64,000 nucleotides of DNA from Mycobacterium sp. GA-1285 (GCF_001499905.1 NZ_LQIS01000009.1:1-64000); one strand, 5' to 3'; positions 1 to 9,626 are shown, numbered from the stretch's first letter. Notes: generated from the letters alone by a model not told the origin. Numbers and translations: made by a program.

Positions 1-2
1 TC

Positions 3-77
3 TGGACCAAAACCGCCGACCAAATCCTAGCCAGCATCGGCAACTACTGCTCACAAATTAATGACTCAGGACACTAG
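3..77 (+). mobile_element. C-terminal end of a transposase (IS630-like), cut by the window edge
   Basis: Reading from base 3 gives 24 residues beginning WTKTADQILASIGNY and ending with the TAG stop at 75-77. A WxKTADEIL...I..Y pattern followed by a short polar tail is the usual C-terminus of IS630-family transposases, where it follows the DDE domain. Only this tail is inside the window, so family and intactness cannot be settled. The left boundary of the Rv0135-Rv0139-like block therefore coincides with an insertion element. The call is a recalled family pattern, not an alignment. Confidence 0.5.
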
Positions 78-95
78 CCGCCAGCCGCTAGCCGC

Positions 96-152
96 CGAAA
101 CTGAACTTCTGCACGAGAAGTCGCGAATTTTTCGTGCATATCTTCAGTTTCG
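96..152. terminator. Strong interrupted hairpin between convergent genes
   Basis: A perfect 10-bp inverted repeat (CGAAACTGAA at 96-105, TTCAGTTTCG at 143-152) encloses a second 7-bp pair (TGCACGA at 110-116, TCGTGCA at 132-138), with a T-run in the loop. The right arm contains the stop codon of the minus-strand dehydrogenase. It could be a bidirectional terminator between that gene and the transposase remnant. It could alternatively be related to the insertion-element end. Confidence 0.5.
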
Positions 153-1154
153 CGCGCGACTGCTCGTGCGGCGCGCATCCCGCAGGCCGGCCCAGAACCG
201 AGCCGCCTCACGGATCGACTCCTCGACAGGCCTTGGCCGCCAACCCAATTCGCGGTGGGCCTTGCTGCAATCGACCGGCGCTTCCGCGCGCATCAGGCGC
301 AGCGAGCCGAGCGAGAACTTCTGGTCCTTTCCGGTCATCCGCGCCTTGACGGTGCCAAGCGCGGCCATTGCGTACGAGACCGGCAGCGGGATCGACCTCG
401 TCGGCGCAGGCATTCCCGCGGCCTCGGCCGCGATGCGCACCACTTCGGCGTTGCTGATCATCTTCTCCGAGATCAGGTACCGCTCCCCGACCCGGCCGTG
501 CTCCGCGGCGAGAATCATCGCGCGGGCCGCGTCGTCGACACCGACCGCCTCGAGTTCGATAGCGCTCATCACGAAGGGCAACTTGCCGAACGCCGCCCCG
601 GCGATGATCGCGCCGTGCGGGGTGCGGCCCCAGTCACCGCCGCCGTAGGTGGTCGACACGCACATCGCCACCGCGGGCAGGCCGTGCTCGCGCGCATACC
701 GCAGCACGAGCGTCTCGGCCTGCACCCGTGAGCGCACATACGGCGTCAGACCCTTGTCGACGATCACGTCGTCCTCGGTCGCCACGTGCCCGCGCCTTCG
801 CCCGACCGTCACGTAGCTGCTGGTGTAGACGAACCGCCGCAGATGCATGTCCTTGGCCACCTCGAGCACGTTGCGGGTGCCCTCGACGTTCGTATAGAAG
901 AGCGGCGTGGGGTCCTTGAGCCAACCGCGCGTGTCGACGACGCAGTAGTACACGTCGTCGACTCCGGTCATGGCCGCGCGCAGCGTGTCGTTGTACCAGA
1001 TGTCGCCGAGGAAACGCTGCACGGGCAGATCGTCGATGCTCGTGGTGTTCGCATTCGGGCGGACCATGACGCGCACGTCATGGCCGGCGGCCACCAGCTG
1101 CCGGGTGACGTGCGATCCGAGGAAACCGTTGGCCCCGATGACCAGCTTGCTCAC
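144..1154 (-). CDS. Extended SDR, NAD-dependent epimerase/dehydratase (Rv0139-like)
   Basis: Predicted 336-residue NAD(P)-dependent oxidoreductase of the extended short-chain dehydrogenase family, which includes 3-beta-hydroxysteroid dehydrogenases and sugar epimerases. The N-terminus carries the Rossmann motif GANGFLG (residues 7-13). The T-S-S segment near 111-113 supplies the catalytic Ser. The expected YxxxK motif reads Y139-VRS-R143, so the catalytic Lys position holds Arg; this is unusual and may mean an altered or non-redox role. The GTG start at 1154 overlaps the stop of the upstream NTF2-like gene in a GTGA, so the two are co-transcribed. The pair lies behind a KstR-type site, which suggests sterol or lipid metabolism; the substrate is unknown. 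Confidence 0.85.
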   Translation of the reverse strand: MSKLVIGANGFLGSHVTRQLVAAGHDVRVMVRPNANTTSIDDLPVQRFLGDIWYNDTLRAAMTGVDDVYYCVVDTRGWLKDPTPLFYTNVEGTRNVLEVAKDMHLRRFVYTSSYVTVGRRRGHVATEDDVIVDKGLTPYVRSRVQAETLVLRYAREHGLPAVAMCVSTTYGGGDWGRTPHGAIIAGAAFGKLPFVMSAIELEAVGVDDAARAMILAAEHGRVGERYLISEKMISNAEVVRIAAEAAGMPAPTRSIPLPVSYAMAALGTVKARMTGKDQKFSLGSLRLMRAEAPVDCSKAHRELGWRPRPVEESIREAARFWAGLRDARRTSSRARN

Positions 1155-1657
1155 TTGCTGCCCCCGTACTGCTTCATCCACTCCTCGGCCTCGGGCGGCA
1201 GCGTGCCGAGTTCGGCGGCCTTGCGGCACCACTTCACCGTCGCCTTGACGAACCGCAGCGGGTTGTAGATGTCCTCCTGCCGACGCCACAGCCCGTCGCC
1301 GGCATAGGTGACGATCGAGATGTTGGTGGCGCTGATGACGGTGCCGTCACCGGGATCGCGCATCGGGTTGTCGAGCTCGCAGATGATCCGGCCCGTCGCC
1401 TCGTCGATCACGGTCCACAGCGACGGGAACGACGTCATGTAGCTCCCGGGAAACGACTCCATCGTCTTCCAGATCCAGGGGCGCACCTGTTCGCGGCCGC
1501 GCATGGTGCCTGCCGCGTGCTCGACGTAGACGACGTCGTCGGTGTACTGGTCGACCCAGGGATCCCAGTCGCGGGTCTGCGCGGCGCGGTCGACCGTCGC
1601 CTCGAACTGCTGAAACGCCGCGGCGAGTTCGTCGCGGCTGAAGGTGCTGCCCGTCAC
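1151..1657 (-). CDS. NTF2-like / SnoaL-fold protein (Rv0138-like)
   Basis: Small cone-shaped-fold protein of 168 residues of the NTF2/SnoaL superfamily, which includes ketosteroid isomerases and polyketide cyclases. Visible features are a helical N-terminus with WDPWVDQYTDDVVYVEH, a central conserved Trp/Met-rich stretch and a strand-rich C-terminal half. The GTG start at 1657 was chosen because the longer reading frame runs into the neighbouring secreted-protein gene. No Shine-Dalgarno sequence lies upstream; instead a 14-bp KstR-type palindrome ends 8 bases before the start, so the message may be leaderless or nearly so. It is followed by an SDR gene with a 4-base overlap. A steroid-like ligand is an inference from fold and regulation only. 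Confidence 0.8.
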   Translation of the reverse strand: MTGSTFSRDELAAAFQQFEATVDRAAQTRDWDPWVDQYTDDVVYVEHAAGTMRGREQVRPWIWKTMESFPGSYMTSFPSLWTVIDEATGRIICELDNPMRDPGDGTVISATNISIVTYAGDGLWRRQEDIYNPLRFVKATVKWCRKAAELGTLPPEAEEWMKQYGGSK

Positions 1658-1665
1658 ACCAGAAC

Positions 1666-1679
1666 TAGAACACGTTCTA
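1666..1679 (-). promoter_or_regulatory. KstR-type operator TAGAACGTGTTCTA
   Basis: On the minus strand the 14 bases fit the published KstR consensus TnnAACnnGTTnnA exactly. The site lies 9-22 bases upstream of the GTG start of the NTF2-like gene, where a bound repressor would block transcription initiation. The two-base spacer excludes the mycobacterial LexA box, which needs four. A closely related site occurs at 21663. Confidence 0.65.
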
Positions 1680-1695
1680 ACGAGCTTGTCGAGGG

Positions 1696-2094
1696 TCAGA
1701 ACGCGGTGAGCACCGGACGGCTGCCCAGTGGATCCTGCAGCGGAACGTCGAGGATCCCCGACACCGCGATCATGATGCACGGGCGGTCCACGGCTTCGGG
1801 CAGCGTGCCGCCGAGGAGCTCGACGGTGACGGTTTCGGGAGTCTCCTGGACCGTCGCGTGCACTCCGTAGCACTGCGGGGTGCCGGTGGTGAAGTGCACC
1901 CCGACGGCGCGGTCGCCGGCGACGCGGTTGAACGACTCGGCTCGCATCGGATGCGCGTCGACGATCGCGGGGTTGTCGACGAACACCAGGCCTGGATAGC
2001 CGGGCCGCTCCGGCAGCACCGCTGTCTCCGCCGACGCCGCCGGGGCCATCCAAACGGCCAGTACCGCGGCCATGAGGGCGAGGAACGTGCGCAT
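1696..2094 (-). CDS. Small secreted protein of unknown function
   Basis: About 132 residues with a clear Sec signal peptide: a short basic start, a hydrophobic core ([15 protein letters not shown]) and an Ala-rich cleavage region ending ASAE near residue 23. The mature part is about 110 residues and contains two cysteines (one in TPQCYGV, one in RPCIMI) that could form a disulfide outside the cell. I do not recognise a family. ATG at 2094 is preferred; an in-frame GTG lies one codon upstream. It ends 38 bases before the NTF2-like start, so the KstR-type site sits between the two genes and this gene is probably controlled separately. Divergently placed from msrB. Confidence 0.65.
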   Translation of the reverse strand: MRTFLALMAAVLAVWMAPAASAETAVLPERPGYPGLVFVDNPAIVDAHPMRAESFNRVAGDRAVGVHFTTGTPQCYGVHATVQETPETVTVELLGGTLPEAVDRPCIMIAVSGILDVPLQDPLGSRPVLTAF

Positions 2095-2153
2095 CACACA
2101 ACCGTAATCCGCGGCCGGAACACGGCGGTCGGTTCGACGGTTATACAGGCACT

Positions 2154-2615
2154 ATGACACGGCAATACAACAAGAACCCCGCCGCGGTGAACGCGCTCTC
2201 GCCGGAGCAGTACCGCGTCACGCAGCGCAACGGCACCGAGCGGCCGTTCACCGGCGAGTACTGGGACAACCACGAGCCGGGTGTCTACGTCGACGTGGTC
2301 TCCGGCGAGCCGCTGTTCGCCTCGGTCGACAAGTTCGACAGCGGGACAGGCTGGCCCAGTTTCACCCGTCCGATTGAAGCGGCCAACGTCGTCGAGAAGC
2401 GCGACTTCTCGCACCTGATGATCCGCACGGAGGTGCGCTCGGCGCACGGCGACAGCCACCTCGGCCACGTCTTCACCGACGGGCCCCGCTCGGAGGGCGG
2501 GTTGCGCTACTGCATCAACTCCGCTTCGCTGAGGTTCGTCCACCTCGAGGACCTCGAAGCCGAGGGTTACGGCGAGTACAGGAAGCTGTTCGTGAACGAG
2601 GAGGCGCAGAAATGA
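2154..2615 (+). CDS. msrB: Peptide-methionine (R)-S-oxide reductase MsrB
   Basis: 153-residue cytosolic enzyme that reduces the R-epimer of methionine sulfoxide in proteins or free methionine, using thioredoxin. The catalytic Cys is C120 in the conserved [12 protein letters not shown] block. The substrate pocket motifs TGWPSF (65-70) and GDSHLGHVF (99-107) are present. The two CxxC pairs of zinc-binding MsrBs are absent, so this is the metal-free subtype. The last codons overlap the msrA start in an ATGA, giving a two-gene repair operon. Confidence 0.96.
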   Translation: MTRQYNKNPAAVNALSPEQYRVTQRNGTERPFTGEYWDNHEPGVYVDVVSGEPLFASVDKFDSGTGWPSFTRPIEAANVVEKRDFSHLMIRTEVRSAHGDSHLGHVFTDGPRSEGGLRYCINSASLRFVHLEDLEAEGYGEYRKLFVNEEAQK

Positions 2616-3124
2616 GCTACAGAAAAGCGATCCTGGCGGGCGGTTGCTTTTGGGGCATGCAGGATCTGATCCGCCGCCAGCCGGGCGTGGTGTCCACGCG
2701 CGTCGGCTACACCGGCGGCGAGAACGCCAATCCCACCTACCGCAATCATCCCGGCCACGCCGAGGCCATCGAGATCGTCTACGACCCCGCGCAGACCGAC
2801 TACCGCGCGCTGCTCGAGTTCTTCTTCCAGATCCACGATCCGACCACGAAGAACCGTCAGGGCAACGACGTCGGCACCAGCTACCGGTCGGCGATCTTCT
2901 ACCTCGACGACGAGCAGAAGCGCGTCGCGCTGGACACCATCGCCGACGTCGACGCGTCGGGGCTGTGGCCGGGCAAGGTCGTCACCGAGGTGACGCCGGC
3001 GAGCGACTTCTGGGAGGCCGAGCCCGAGCACCAGGATTACCTGGAGCGCTACCCGAACGGCTACACGTGCCATTTCCCGCGGCCGGGCTGGAAGCTGCCA
3101 AAGCGCGAAACGGCCAGCCAGTAG
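2612..3124 (+). CDS. msrA: Peptide-methionine (S)-S-oxide reductase MsrA (Rv0137c-like)
   Basis: 170-residue enzyme that reduces the S-epimer of methionine sulfoxide, complementary to MsrB. The signature GCFWG is at 11-15 with catalytic C12; a second Cys at 153 (NGYTCHF) is the likely resolving residue for the disulfide reduced by thioredoxin. The PTY and [12 protein letters not shown] blocks are typical. Start ATG at 2612 overlaps the msrB stop. The gene converges on the P450 gene with only a few bases between, so a shared terminator is expected. Confidence 0.96.
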   Translation: MSYRKAILAGGCFWGMQDLIRRQPGVVSTRVGYTGGENANPTYRNHPGHAEAIEIVYDPAQTDYRALLEFFFQIHDPTTKNRQGNDVGTSYRSAIFYLDDEQKRVALDTIADVDASGLWPGKVVTEVTPASDFWEAEPEHQDYLERYPNGYTCHFPRPGWKLPKRETASQ

Positions 3125-3128
3125 CGCG

Positions 3129-4460
3129 TCAGGTGCGGTGGCGCACCACGACGCGGCCACCGTCCTTCGGGGTGAACGCGATGCCGCGGAAGTGCACCTT
3201 CTCGTCGGGCGCGTCGTCGGTCTCGATCACCAAGTGGCGCAGCACCGTTCGCAGGACGACGTCCATCTCGACGTTCGCGAACGCGGCGCCGATGCACCGG
3301 CGGGTGCCCCCACCGAACGGCACCCAGGCCGCCGGCGGGCGCTTGCCGAGGAACCGGTCGGGATCGAAGCGTTCGGGGTCGGGAAACACGTCCGGGTTGG
3401 TGTGCATGTTCGCCAGCGAGACCAGCACGGTGTAACCGTGCGGGATCCGCCACTGCCCGACGTCGAAATGCGGTGCGAGGACGTGGCGGCCCGAGAAGTC
3501 GATGACGGTCCGATTGCGCTGCAACTCGTTGATGAAGGCCTGCCGGTACTCGTTTCCGCCGGCGTCGTTCTCCTCGACCAGCCTGGCCAGCACCGCGGGA
3601 TGGCGGCGCAAGCGTTCGAACGCCCACCCGAGCGTCGACGCGGTCGTCTCATGGCCCGCGCCGAGAAGGGTGAGCAGCTCGTCGGAGATGTCCTGGTGCG
3701 ACATCGGGGTGCCGTCCTCGTAGGTGCTGCCGAGTAGCAGCGCCAGGATGTCGGTGCGCTGCTCGCGGGCGGGATCGGCCTGCGCTTTGTCGATCAGCGC
3801 GAAGACCGTGCGGTCGAAGTCGCGCCGGAACCTCTCCAGGCGACCCCACGGCGTGTAGGGCCCGGTCTTGAACGGCGGCTCGGGCAGCGTCGCCATGCGG
3901 GAACCGAGCTTGGCCCACGGCGGGATGATCTCGCGCAGATAGTCGAGTTCGGCGCCGTCGGCCCCGAACACGGTGCGCAGGATGACGTTCAGCGTGATCC
4001 GGTTCATCGGTTCGAGGGTGGGAAACTCGACACCCTCGGGCCAGGCCGTGATCTCGCGGAGCGTCTCCTCCTCGATGATCTTCTCGTAGTTCTTGATGCT
4101 CTGGCCGTGGAACGGCGGTGCGAGCAGCTTGCGACGCTTGCGGTGCTCGACCCCGTCGAGCGCGAACACCGAACCGGGGCCGAAGATCCGGCTGAGGTTC
4201 GGTTGGACGTTGATCAGGTCGTCGGTGCTGGCCAGATAGACTGTCCGAATCAGCGCGGGGTCGGCGATCACCACCGTGCGGCCGAAGAACGGCACATTGA
4301 TCGCGAACACCGGACCGTATCGCTCGAGCGCCTTGCCCAGATACCAGCGGCGGAATCCCGCCATCAACACCATCTGAACGGCCTTGGGCAGCGGTACCGC
4401 CGGCGGCATCTTGCCGGGCGTGACCACGGCCTGCTGGGCGGCGGCGGTTGCGTTGGTCAT
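3129..4460 (-). CDS. Cytochrome P450, CYP138-like paralogue
   Basis: 443-residue haem monooxygenase. Visible landmarks: I-helix oxygen-activation motif AGHETT (268-273), K-helix ExxR as E312-LQR315, the PERF motif (362-365) and the haem loop FGGGTRRCIG with axial ligand C389. There is no membrane anchor, as usual for soluble bacterial P450s, so ferredoxin partners must come from elsewhere. ATG at 4460 was chosen over a GTG at 4472 because AGGAGG (complement of 4474-4479) would lie only a base or two from that GTG. It directly follows a second P450 with about 60% apparent identity over many blocks, indicating tandem duplication. The substrate is unknown. Confidence 0.93.
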   Translation of the reverse strand: MTNATAAAQQAVVTPGKMPPAVPLPKAVQMVLMAGFRRWYLGKALERYGPVFAINVPFFGRTVVIADPALIRTVYLASTDDLINVQPNLSRIFGPGSVFALDGVEHRKRRKLLAPPFHGQSIKNYEKIIEEETLREITAWPEGVEFPTLEPMNRITLNVILRTVFGADGAELDYLREIIPPWAKLGSRMATLPEPPFKTGPYTPWGRLERFRRDFDRTVFALIDKAQADPAREQRTDILALLLGSTYEDGTPMSHQDISDELLTLLGAGHETTASTLGWAFERLRRHPAVLARLVEENDAGGNEYRQAFINELQRNRTVIDFSGRHVLAPHFDVGQWRIPHGYTVLVSLANMHTNPDVFPDPERFDPDRFLGKRPPAAWVPFGGGTRRCIGAAFANVEMDVVLRTVLRHLVIETDDAPDEKVHFRGIAFTPKDGGRVVVRHRT

Positions 4461-4468
4461 CGGTTCGT

Positions 4469-5836
4469 TCACTCCTCCTGCGCGAGCGGTCTTCCACGGC
4501 GGTGCACGACGATGCGCCCGCCGTTTTTCGGGGTGTAAGCCACACCGCGCGAGTGCATCTTCTCCGCAGGCGCGGTAGTGGTGTCGATCACGAGGTGGCG
4601 CAACACGGTTCGTAGCACCACGTCCATCTCGACGTTGGCGAAGACGGCGCCGACACACCTGCGGGTGCCCCCGCCGAACGGGATGAAGCTGAACGTGGGC
4701 GGCCGCTCCCCGAGGAAGCGCTGCGGGTCGAAACGCTCGGGCTCGGGAAACTCGGCTGCCCTGTCGTGCATCAGCGATATGCTTGCCAGCATCGTATAGT
4801 CTTGCGGGACAATCCATTCGCCCAACTCGAAAGTCGGGGAGTAGACGTGTCTCCCTGCGAAGTCGATCACGGTGCGCGACCGTTGCACCTCTGCGATGAC
4901 GGCCTGGCGGTAGTCGTTGCCGTCGGTCTGCGCCTCGGACACTAGCCTGGCCAGCACATCGGGGTGGCGGATGATCCGCTCGAACGCCCAGGCCAGAGTG
5001 GAGGCGGTGGTCTCGTGTCCGGCAGCGAGAAGGGTCAGCAGTTCGTCGCCGATGTCCTTGCGGGACATGGCGGTACCGTCCTCGTGGGTGCTGCGCAGCA
5101 ACAGCGCCAGAACGTCTGTCCTCTCGGTCAAGCCGGGATCGTCCGTCACCCGGTCGATCAGCTTGTCGATGACCTCGTCGTATTGTCTGCGGTACTCGGC
5201 CAGCCGTCCCCACGGAGTGAAGCGGCCGTAGGTGCGTGAGGGCGCGGGCAACGCCGCCAGCCGCGAACCGAGCGTCACCCACGGGGGGATGATCCGCCGC
5301 AGATCGTCCAACTGCTCACCATCGGCGCCGAACACCGCGCGCAGGATCGCGTTGAGGGTGATCCGCATCATCGGCTCCAGAGTCGGAAACGCCTGACCCT
5401 CCGGCCAGTTCGCCGATTCGCGCAGCGTCTCCTCTTCGAAGATCTTCTCGTAGTTGCGAACGCTCTTGCCGTGGAACGGCGGTGTCAGCAACCGGCGCCG
5501 ACGCCGGTGTTCGGCCCCGTCGAGCGCGAACACCGAACCGGGGCCGAGCACCCGCGACAGGTTCGGCTGGATGTTGCCGACGTCGTCGGTGTCGGCCATG
5601 AACAGTTGCTTGGCCAGCTGCGGCTCGCCGACGACGACCGTGCGGCCGAAGACAGGGACATTCAGTGTGAAGACCGGGCCGTAGCGGCGGGCGATCCGCG
5701 CGGCGGTCCAACGCCGGGAGATCGAGAATGCGATACCCAGCAGAGGCTTGGGGATCGGCGGCTTGGGCGGGAGGTTGATCGCGGCAGGCGACGACGACGC
5801 AGCAGATGTGGGCGTATCGCTCAAAGCTTCGCTCAT
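4469..5836 (-). CDS. cyp138: Cytochrome P450, CYP138-like (Rv0136-like)
   Basis: 455-residue P450, first gene of the two-P450 operon. I-helix AGHETT at 272-277, ExxR as E-VQR near 316-319, haem loop FGGGTRRCVG with C394. The N-terminal 20 residues are a Ser/Ala linker. Shared blocks such as NIQPNLSR and RKDIGDELLTLLAAGHETT match my memory of M. tuberculosis CYP138, so the symbol is given on family resemblance and synteny. The ATG at 5836 has GGGGAG 5 bases upstream. The stop is 8 bases before the start of the second P450. It is transcribed away from a TetR gene across a 100-bp palindrome-rich spacer and is its likely target. Confidence 0.9.
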   Translation of the reverse strand: MSEALSDTPTSAASSSPAAINLPPKPPIPKPLLGIAFSISRRWTAARIARRYGPVFTLNVPVFGRTVVVGEPQLAKQLFMADTDDVGNIQPNLSRVLGPGSVFALDGAEHRRRRRLLTPPFHGKSVRNYEKIFEEETLRESANWPEGQAFPTLEPMMRITLNAILRAVFGADGEQLDDLRRIIPPWVTLGSRLAALPAPSRTYGRFTPWGRLAEYRRQYDEVIDKLIDRVTDDPGLTERTDVLALLLRSTHEDGTAMSRKDIGDELLTLLAAGHETTASTLAWAFERIIRHPDVLARLVSEAQTDGNDYRQAVIAEVQRSRTVIDFAGRHVYSPTFELGEWIVPQDYTMLASISLMHDRAAEFPEPERFDPQRFLGERPPTFSFIPFGGGTRRCVGAVFANVEMDVVLRTVLRHLVIDTTTAPAEKMHSRGVAYTPKNGGRIVVHRRGRPLAQEE

Positions 5837-5865
5837 GACGCTCCCCGCAACTTCCCTCGGTACTA

Positions 5866-5907
5866 CGGTGTACCGCAGGATTGTGTAGTACGGTACCGCT
5901 TGGTACC
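5866..5907. promoter_or_regulatory. Palindrome array in the P450/TetR spacer
   Basis: The spacer between the divergent P450 and TetR genes contains CGGT-GT-ACCG (5866-5875), the perfect palindrome CGGTACCG (5891-5898) and GGTACC (5902-5907). These are related half-sites around GGTAC/GTACC and are the best candidates for operators of the adjacent TetR regulator, covering both promoters. Confidence 0.5.
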
Positions 5908-5936
5908 AGCAGACGCAAGGGTGTCGAGGAGGCGGT

Positions 5937-6542
5937 ATGACCACTGCGCTGGACAGCGGCGCGCATACCGCGGCCGACGGCGCGTTCCGGGACCGCTTGC
6001 TCGACGGCATCGCCGCCTCGATCGCTGAACGCGGCTACCGCGACACCACCGTCGCCGACATCGTGCGGCATGCGCGAACCTCCAAGCGCACGTTCTACGA
6101 ACAGTTCGCGAGCAAAGAGGAATGCCTTATCGAACTGCTGCGCCGCAACAACGAGACGATGATCGCCAGCATCCGCGCGGCGGCGGAGCCCGAGGCCGAC
6201 TGGCGCGATCAGATCCGCTTGGCGGTGACGGCCTATGTCGACCACATCGCCTCGCGACCGGCGATCACCTTGGCCTGGATTCGTGAGGCGCCCGCGCTGG
6301 GGACGGCAGCGCAACCGCTGCACCGGCACGCCATGGATCACCTGACCGACATGCTCGTCGGAATCAGCAGCACTCCCGGCTTCGAACGCGCAGACCTGGC
6401 TCCGATATCGCGTCCCCTGGCCCTCATCATCCTCGGCGGCCTGCGGGAGTTGACCGCGCTCTTCGTCGAGGACGGGCGCGATCTGCGCGGCATCATCGAA
6501 CCGGCGATCACCGCGTCGGTGGCGATCCTCGGCTCGCGCTGA
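5937..6542 (+). CDS. TetR-family regulator, divergent from the P450 pair (Rv0135c-like)
   Basis: 201-residue repressor with an N-terminal TetR helix-turn-helix (about 20-65; recognisable TTVADIVRHARTSKRTFYEQF) and a variable ligand-binding C-terminal domain. ATG at 5937 has GAGGAGG 4 bases upstream. Position and the intervening palindromes suggest it represses itself and the cytochrome P450 operon and is relieved by a lipophilic ligand, possibly the P450 substrate. Convergent with the next tetR gene, leaving only three bases between stops. Confidence 0.88.
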   Translation: MTTALDSGAHTAADGAFRDRLLDGIAASIAERGYRDTTVADIVRHARTSKRTFYEQFASKEECLIELLRRNNETMIASIRAAAEPEADWRDQIRLAVTAYVDHIASRPAITLAWIREAPALGTAAQPLHRHAMDHLTDMLVGISSTPGFERADLAPISRPLALIILGGLRELTALFVEDGRDLRGIIEPAITASVAILGSR

Positions 6543-6545
6543 CGA

Positions 6546-7828
<1,283 letters not shown>

Positions 7829-8908
7829 CTAGCGGTCGCTCGTCGCGCACTCGCAGTCGTACTCGCCTTCGAGCCCGCGCGGAAGGTCTGCTCCGCGGAA
7901 GATCCCGCTGGCGGTCGAGGTCGACGACAGCGCGTCGGCGGCCAGAATCATCGCCGCGCCGGTCCACGTCGTACGCTCCTCCGGCCAGCGCTTGCCGTCG
8001 GCGAACACCAGACCCGTCCAGTAGGAGCCGTCGTCCTCACGCAGATGGTGCATCGCGGCGAACTGCTCCCGAGCACGCATCGTGTCGCCCATCGCATCCA
8101 AAGCCAGCACCAGCTCACAGGTTTCGGCCCCGGTCACCCACGGCCGGTCGTCGACGCACCGGATACCCAGTCCGGGAACCACGAAGTCATGCCAGCGCTC
8201 GTCGATCCGCAGCCTGGCCGCCGCGCCCCGCACCGCGCCGGTCAGCACCGGGTAGTACCACTCCATCGACCAGCGGTCCTTCACCGTGAACGCCTCGGGA
8301 TGGTGGGCGATGGCATGGCCGAGCCGGCCCACCGCGACCTCCCATTCCGGCTGCGGGTCGTCGAAATAGTCCGCGAGCGCCAGCGCACACCGGATGCTGT
8401 GGTAAATACTCGCGCACCCCGTCAGCAGGGCATCGGGTTCGATGCTGGAAGTGCTTCTCGCCCAAGCGATCTCACCGCCACCGAGCTGCATACCGAGCAC
8501 GAAGTCAATCGCCTTGGTGACCACCGGCCACATCGTCTCCGCAAAGCGCCGGTCGCCGGTGATCAGCACATGGTGCCAGACGCCGGTGGCGATGTAGGCG
8601 CAGAAGTTGCTGTCACTGTTGGCGTCTTCGATGACGCCGTTGCGCAACTGGATGGGCCACGATCCGTCGGGACGCTGGTTCGCGCGCGACCACTCGAACG
8701 CCGCGCGTGCCGGCTCGAGCAGTCCGGCGACAGTCAACGCCATCGCGTTCTCGATGTGATCCCACGGATCGGTGTGGCCACCATCGAACCACGGCAGCGC
8801 GCCCGACGACTCCTGGGTAGCAGCAATGGATTTGGCGGTCTGTCGGCACTGTTCGGGTGTCAGCACCCCGGGGACGCCCGGGATGCCGTCGAGCTCAGGC
8901 GTCAGCAC
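7829..8908 (-). CDS. Alpha/alpha-toroid protein annotated as prenyltransferase-like
   Basis: 359 residues, third gene of the glycosyltransferase operon. Repeated Trp/Asp-rich helical motifs (ESSGALPWFDGGHTDPWDHIE, RPDGSWPI, DDGSYWTGLVFADGKRWP) are typical of (alpha/alpha)6 barrels shared by squalene-cyclase/prenyltransferase beta domains and glycoside-hydrolase-like proteins. The catalytic DxDD of terpene cyclases is not seen, so neither enzyme class is proven; a glycan- or lipid-linked substrate is an inference from context. The GTG start at 8908 overlaps the preceding methyltransferase by 14 bases. The C-terminus is a small Cys-containing tail (DCECATSDR). Confidence 0.75.
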   Translation of the reverse strand: MLTPELDGIPGVPGVLTPEQCRQTAKSIAATQESSGALPWFDGGHTDPWDHIENAMALTVAGLLEPARAAFEWSRANQRPDGSWPIQLRNGVIEDANSDSNFCAYIATGVWHHVLITGDRRFAETMWPVVTKAIDFVLGMQLGGGEIAWARSTSSIEPDALLTGCASIYHSIRCALALADYFDDPQPEWEVAVGRLGHAIAHHPEAFTVKDRWSMEWYYPVLTGAVRGAAARLRIDERWHDFVVPGLGIRCVDDRPWVTGAETCELVLALDAMGDTMRAREQFAAMHHLREDDGSYWTGLVFADGKRWPEERTTWTGAAMILAADALSSTSTASGIFRGADLPRGLEGEYDCECATSDR

Positions 8909-9626
8909 CGGCGCCCACCGGTTTGGTGAAGTACAACGCGACGCTCTTACCGATCAGCGGGTTGAGCAGCGACTCGGCCGACCTGGTCAGCCACGGGCGG
9001 CTCATCATGTCCCACACCAGCATCCGGTGGTACGCCTTCACCGCGAGGTGATCCGAATTCTCGGTTCCCACCGCGCATTTCAACCACCAGTACGGGGAGT
9101 GCAGAGCGTGCGCATGATGTGTGTGCTCGAGCCGCAGGCCGTGGGCGAGCACCTTGTCGCGCAGCCGGTCGGCGTGATAGATCCGCACGTGCCCGCCCTC
9201 GTTGGCGTGGTAGGAGTCCGAGAGCACCCAGCAGAGCTTCTCGGGGAGCCACCGCGGCACCGTGACGGCAAGCGTTCCGCCGGGCCTGAGCACCCGGACC
9301 AACTCGGCGATCACCTTCTCGTCCTCGGGCACGTGTTCGAGGATCTCCGAGGCAATCACGCAGTCGAAAGTGGCGTCGGCATAAGGCAGATCGAGCGCGT
9401 CGCCCTTGACCGTCTCGGCCTTGGCCGTCGGTGGCGCCTCACCCTGTTCGCGCATGGCGGTCAAGATCTCGTCGACGTCGTTGAGGTCGGCGGCGTTGTG
9501 GTCGAACGCGACGACGTCCGCGCCGCGCCGGTAGGCCTCGAAGCTGTGGCGGCCCGCGCCGCATCCGACGTCGATCACCTTCATGCCCGCGCCGACACCG
9601 AGCCGATCGAAGTCGACCGTCAGCAT
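8895..9626 (-). CDS. Class I SAM-dependent methyltransferase (Methyltransf_11 type)
   Basis: 243 residues. AdoMet motif I is VIDVGCGAGRHSFE (17-30), motif II acidic residue in VVAFDHN, and the post-motif DCVIASEILEHVPED is characteristic of small-molecule methyltransferases of the UbiE/BioC shape. The C-terminal third is hydrophobic and aromatic, possibly contacting a lipid-linked substrate. Start ATG at 9626 overlaps the glycosyltransferase stop by 7 bases, and its own end overlaps the toroid gene, so the three are translationally coupled. Probably methylates the product of the preceding glycosyltransferase. Confidence 0.88.
   Translation of the reverse strand: MLTVDFDRLGVGAGMKVIDVGCGAGRHSFEAYRRGADVVAFDHNAADLNDVDEILTAMREQGEAPPTAKAETVKGDALDLPYADATFDCVIASEILEHVPEDEKVIAELVRVLRPGGTLAVTVPRWLPEKLCWVLSDSYHANEGGHVRIYHADRLRDKVLAHGLRLEHTHHAHALHSPYWWLKCAVGTENSDHLAVKAYHRMLVWDMMSRPWLTRSAESLLNPLIGKSVALYFTKPVGAGADA

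Noticed and set aside
1666..1679. Possible LexA (SOS) box
   Set aside because: The spacer between AAC and GTT is two bases; the mycobacterial LexA box has four.
3129..5282. A 717-residue frame that looks like a fused protein ending in a P450
   Set aside because: The N-terminal part is a shadow of the upstream P450 gene; a good ATG with AGGAGG marks the real start at 4460.
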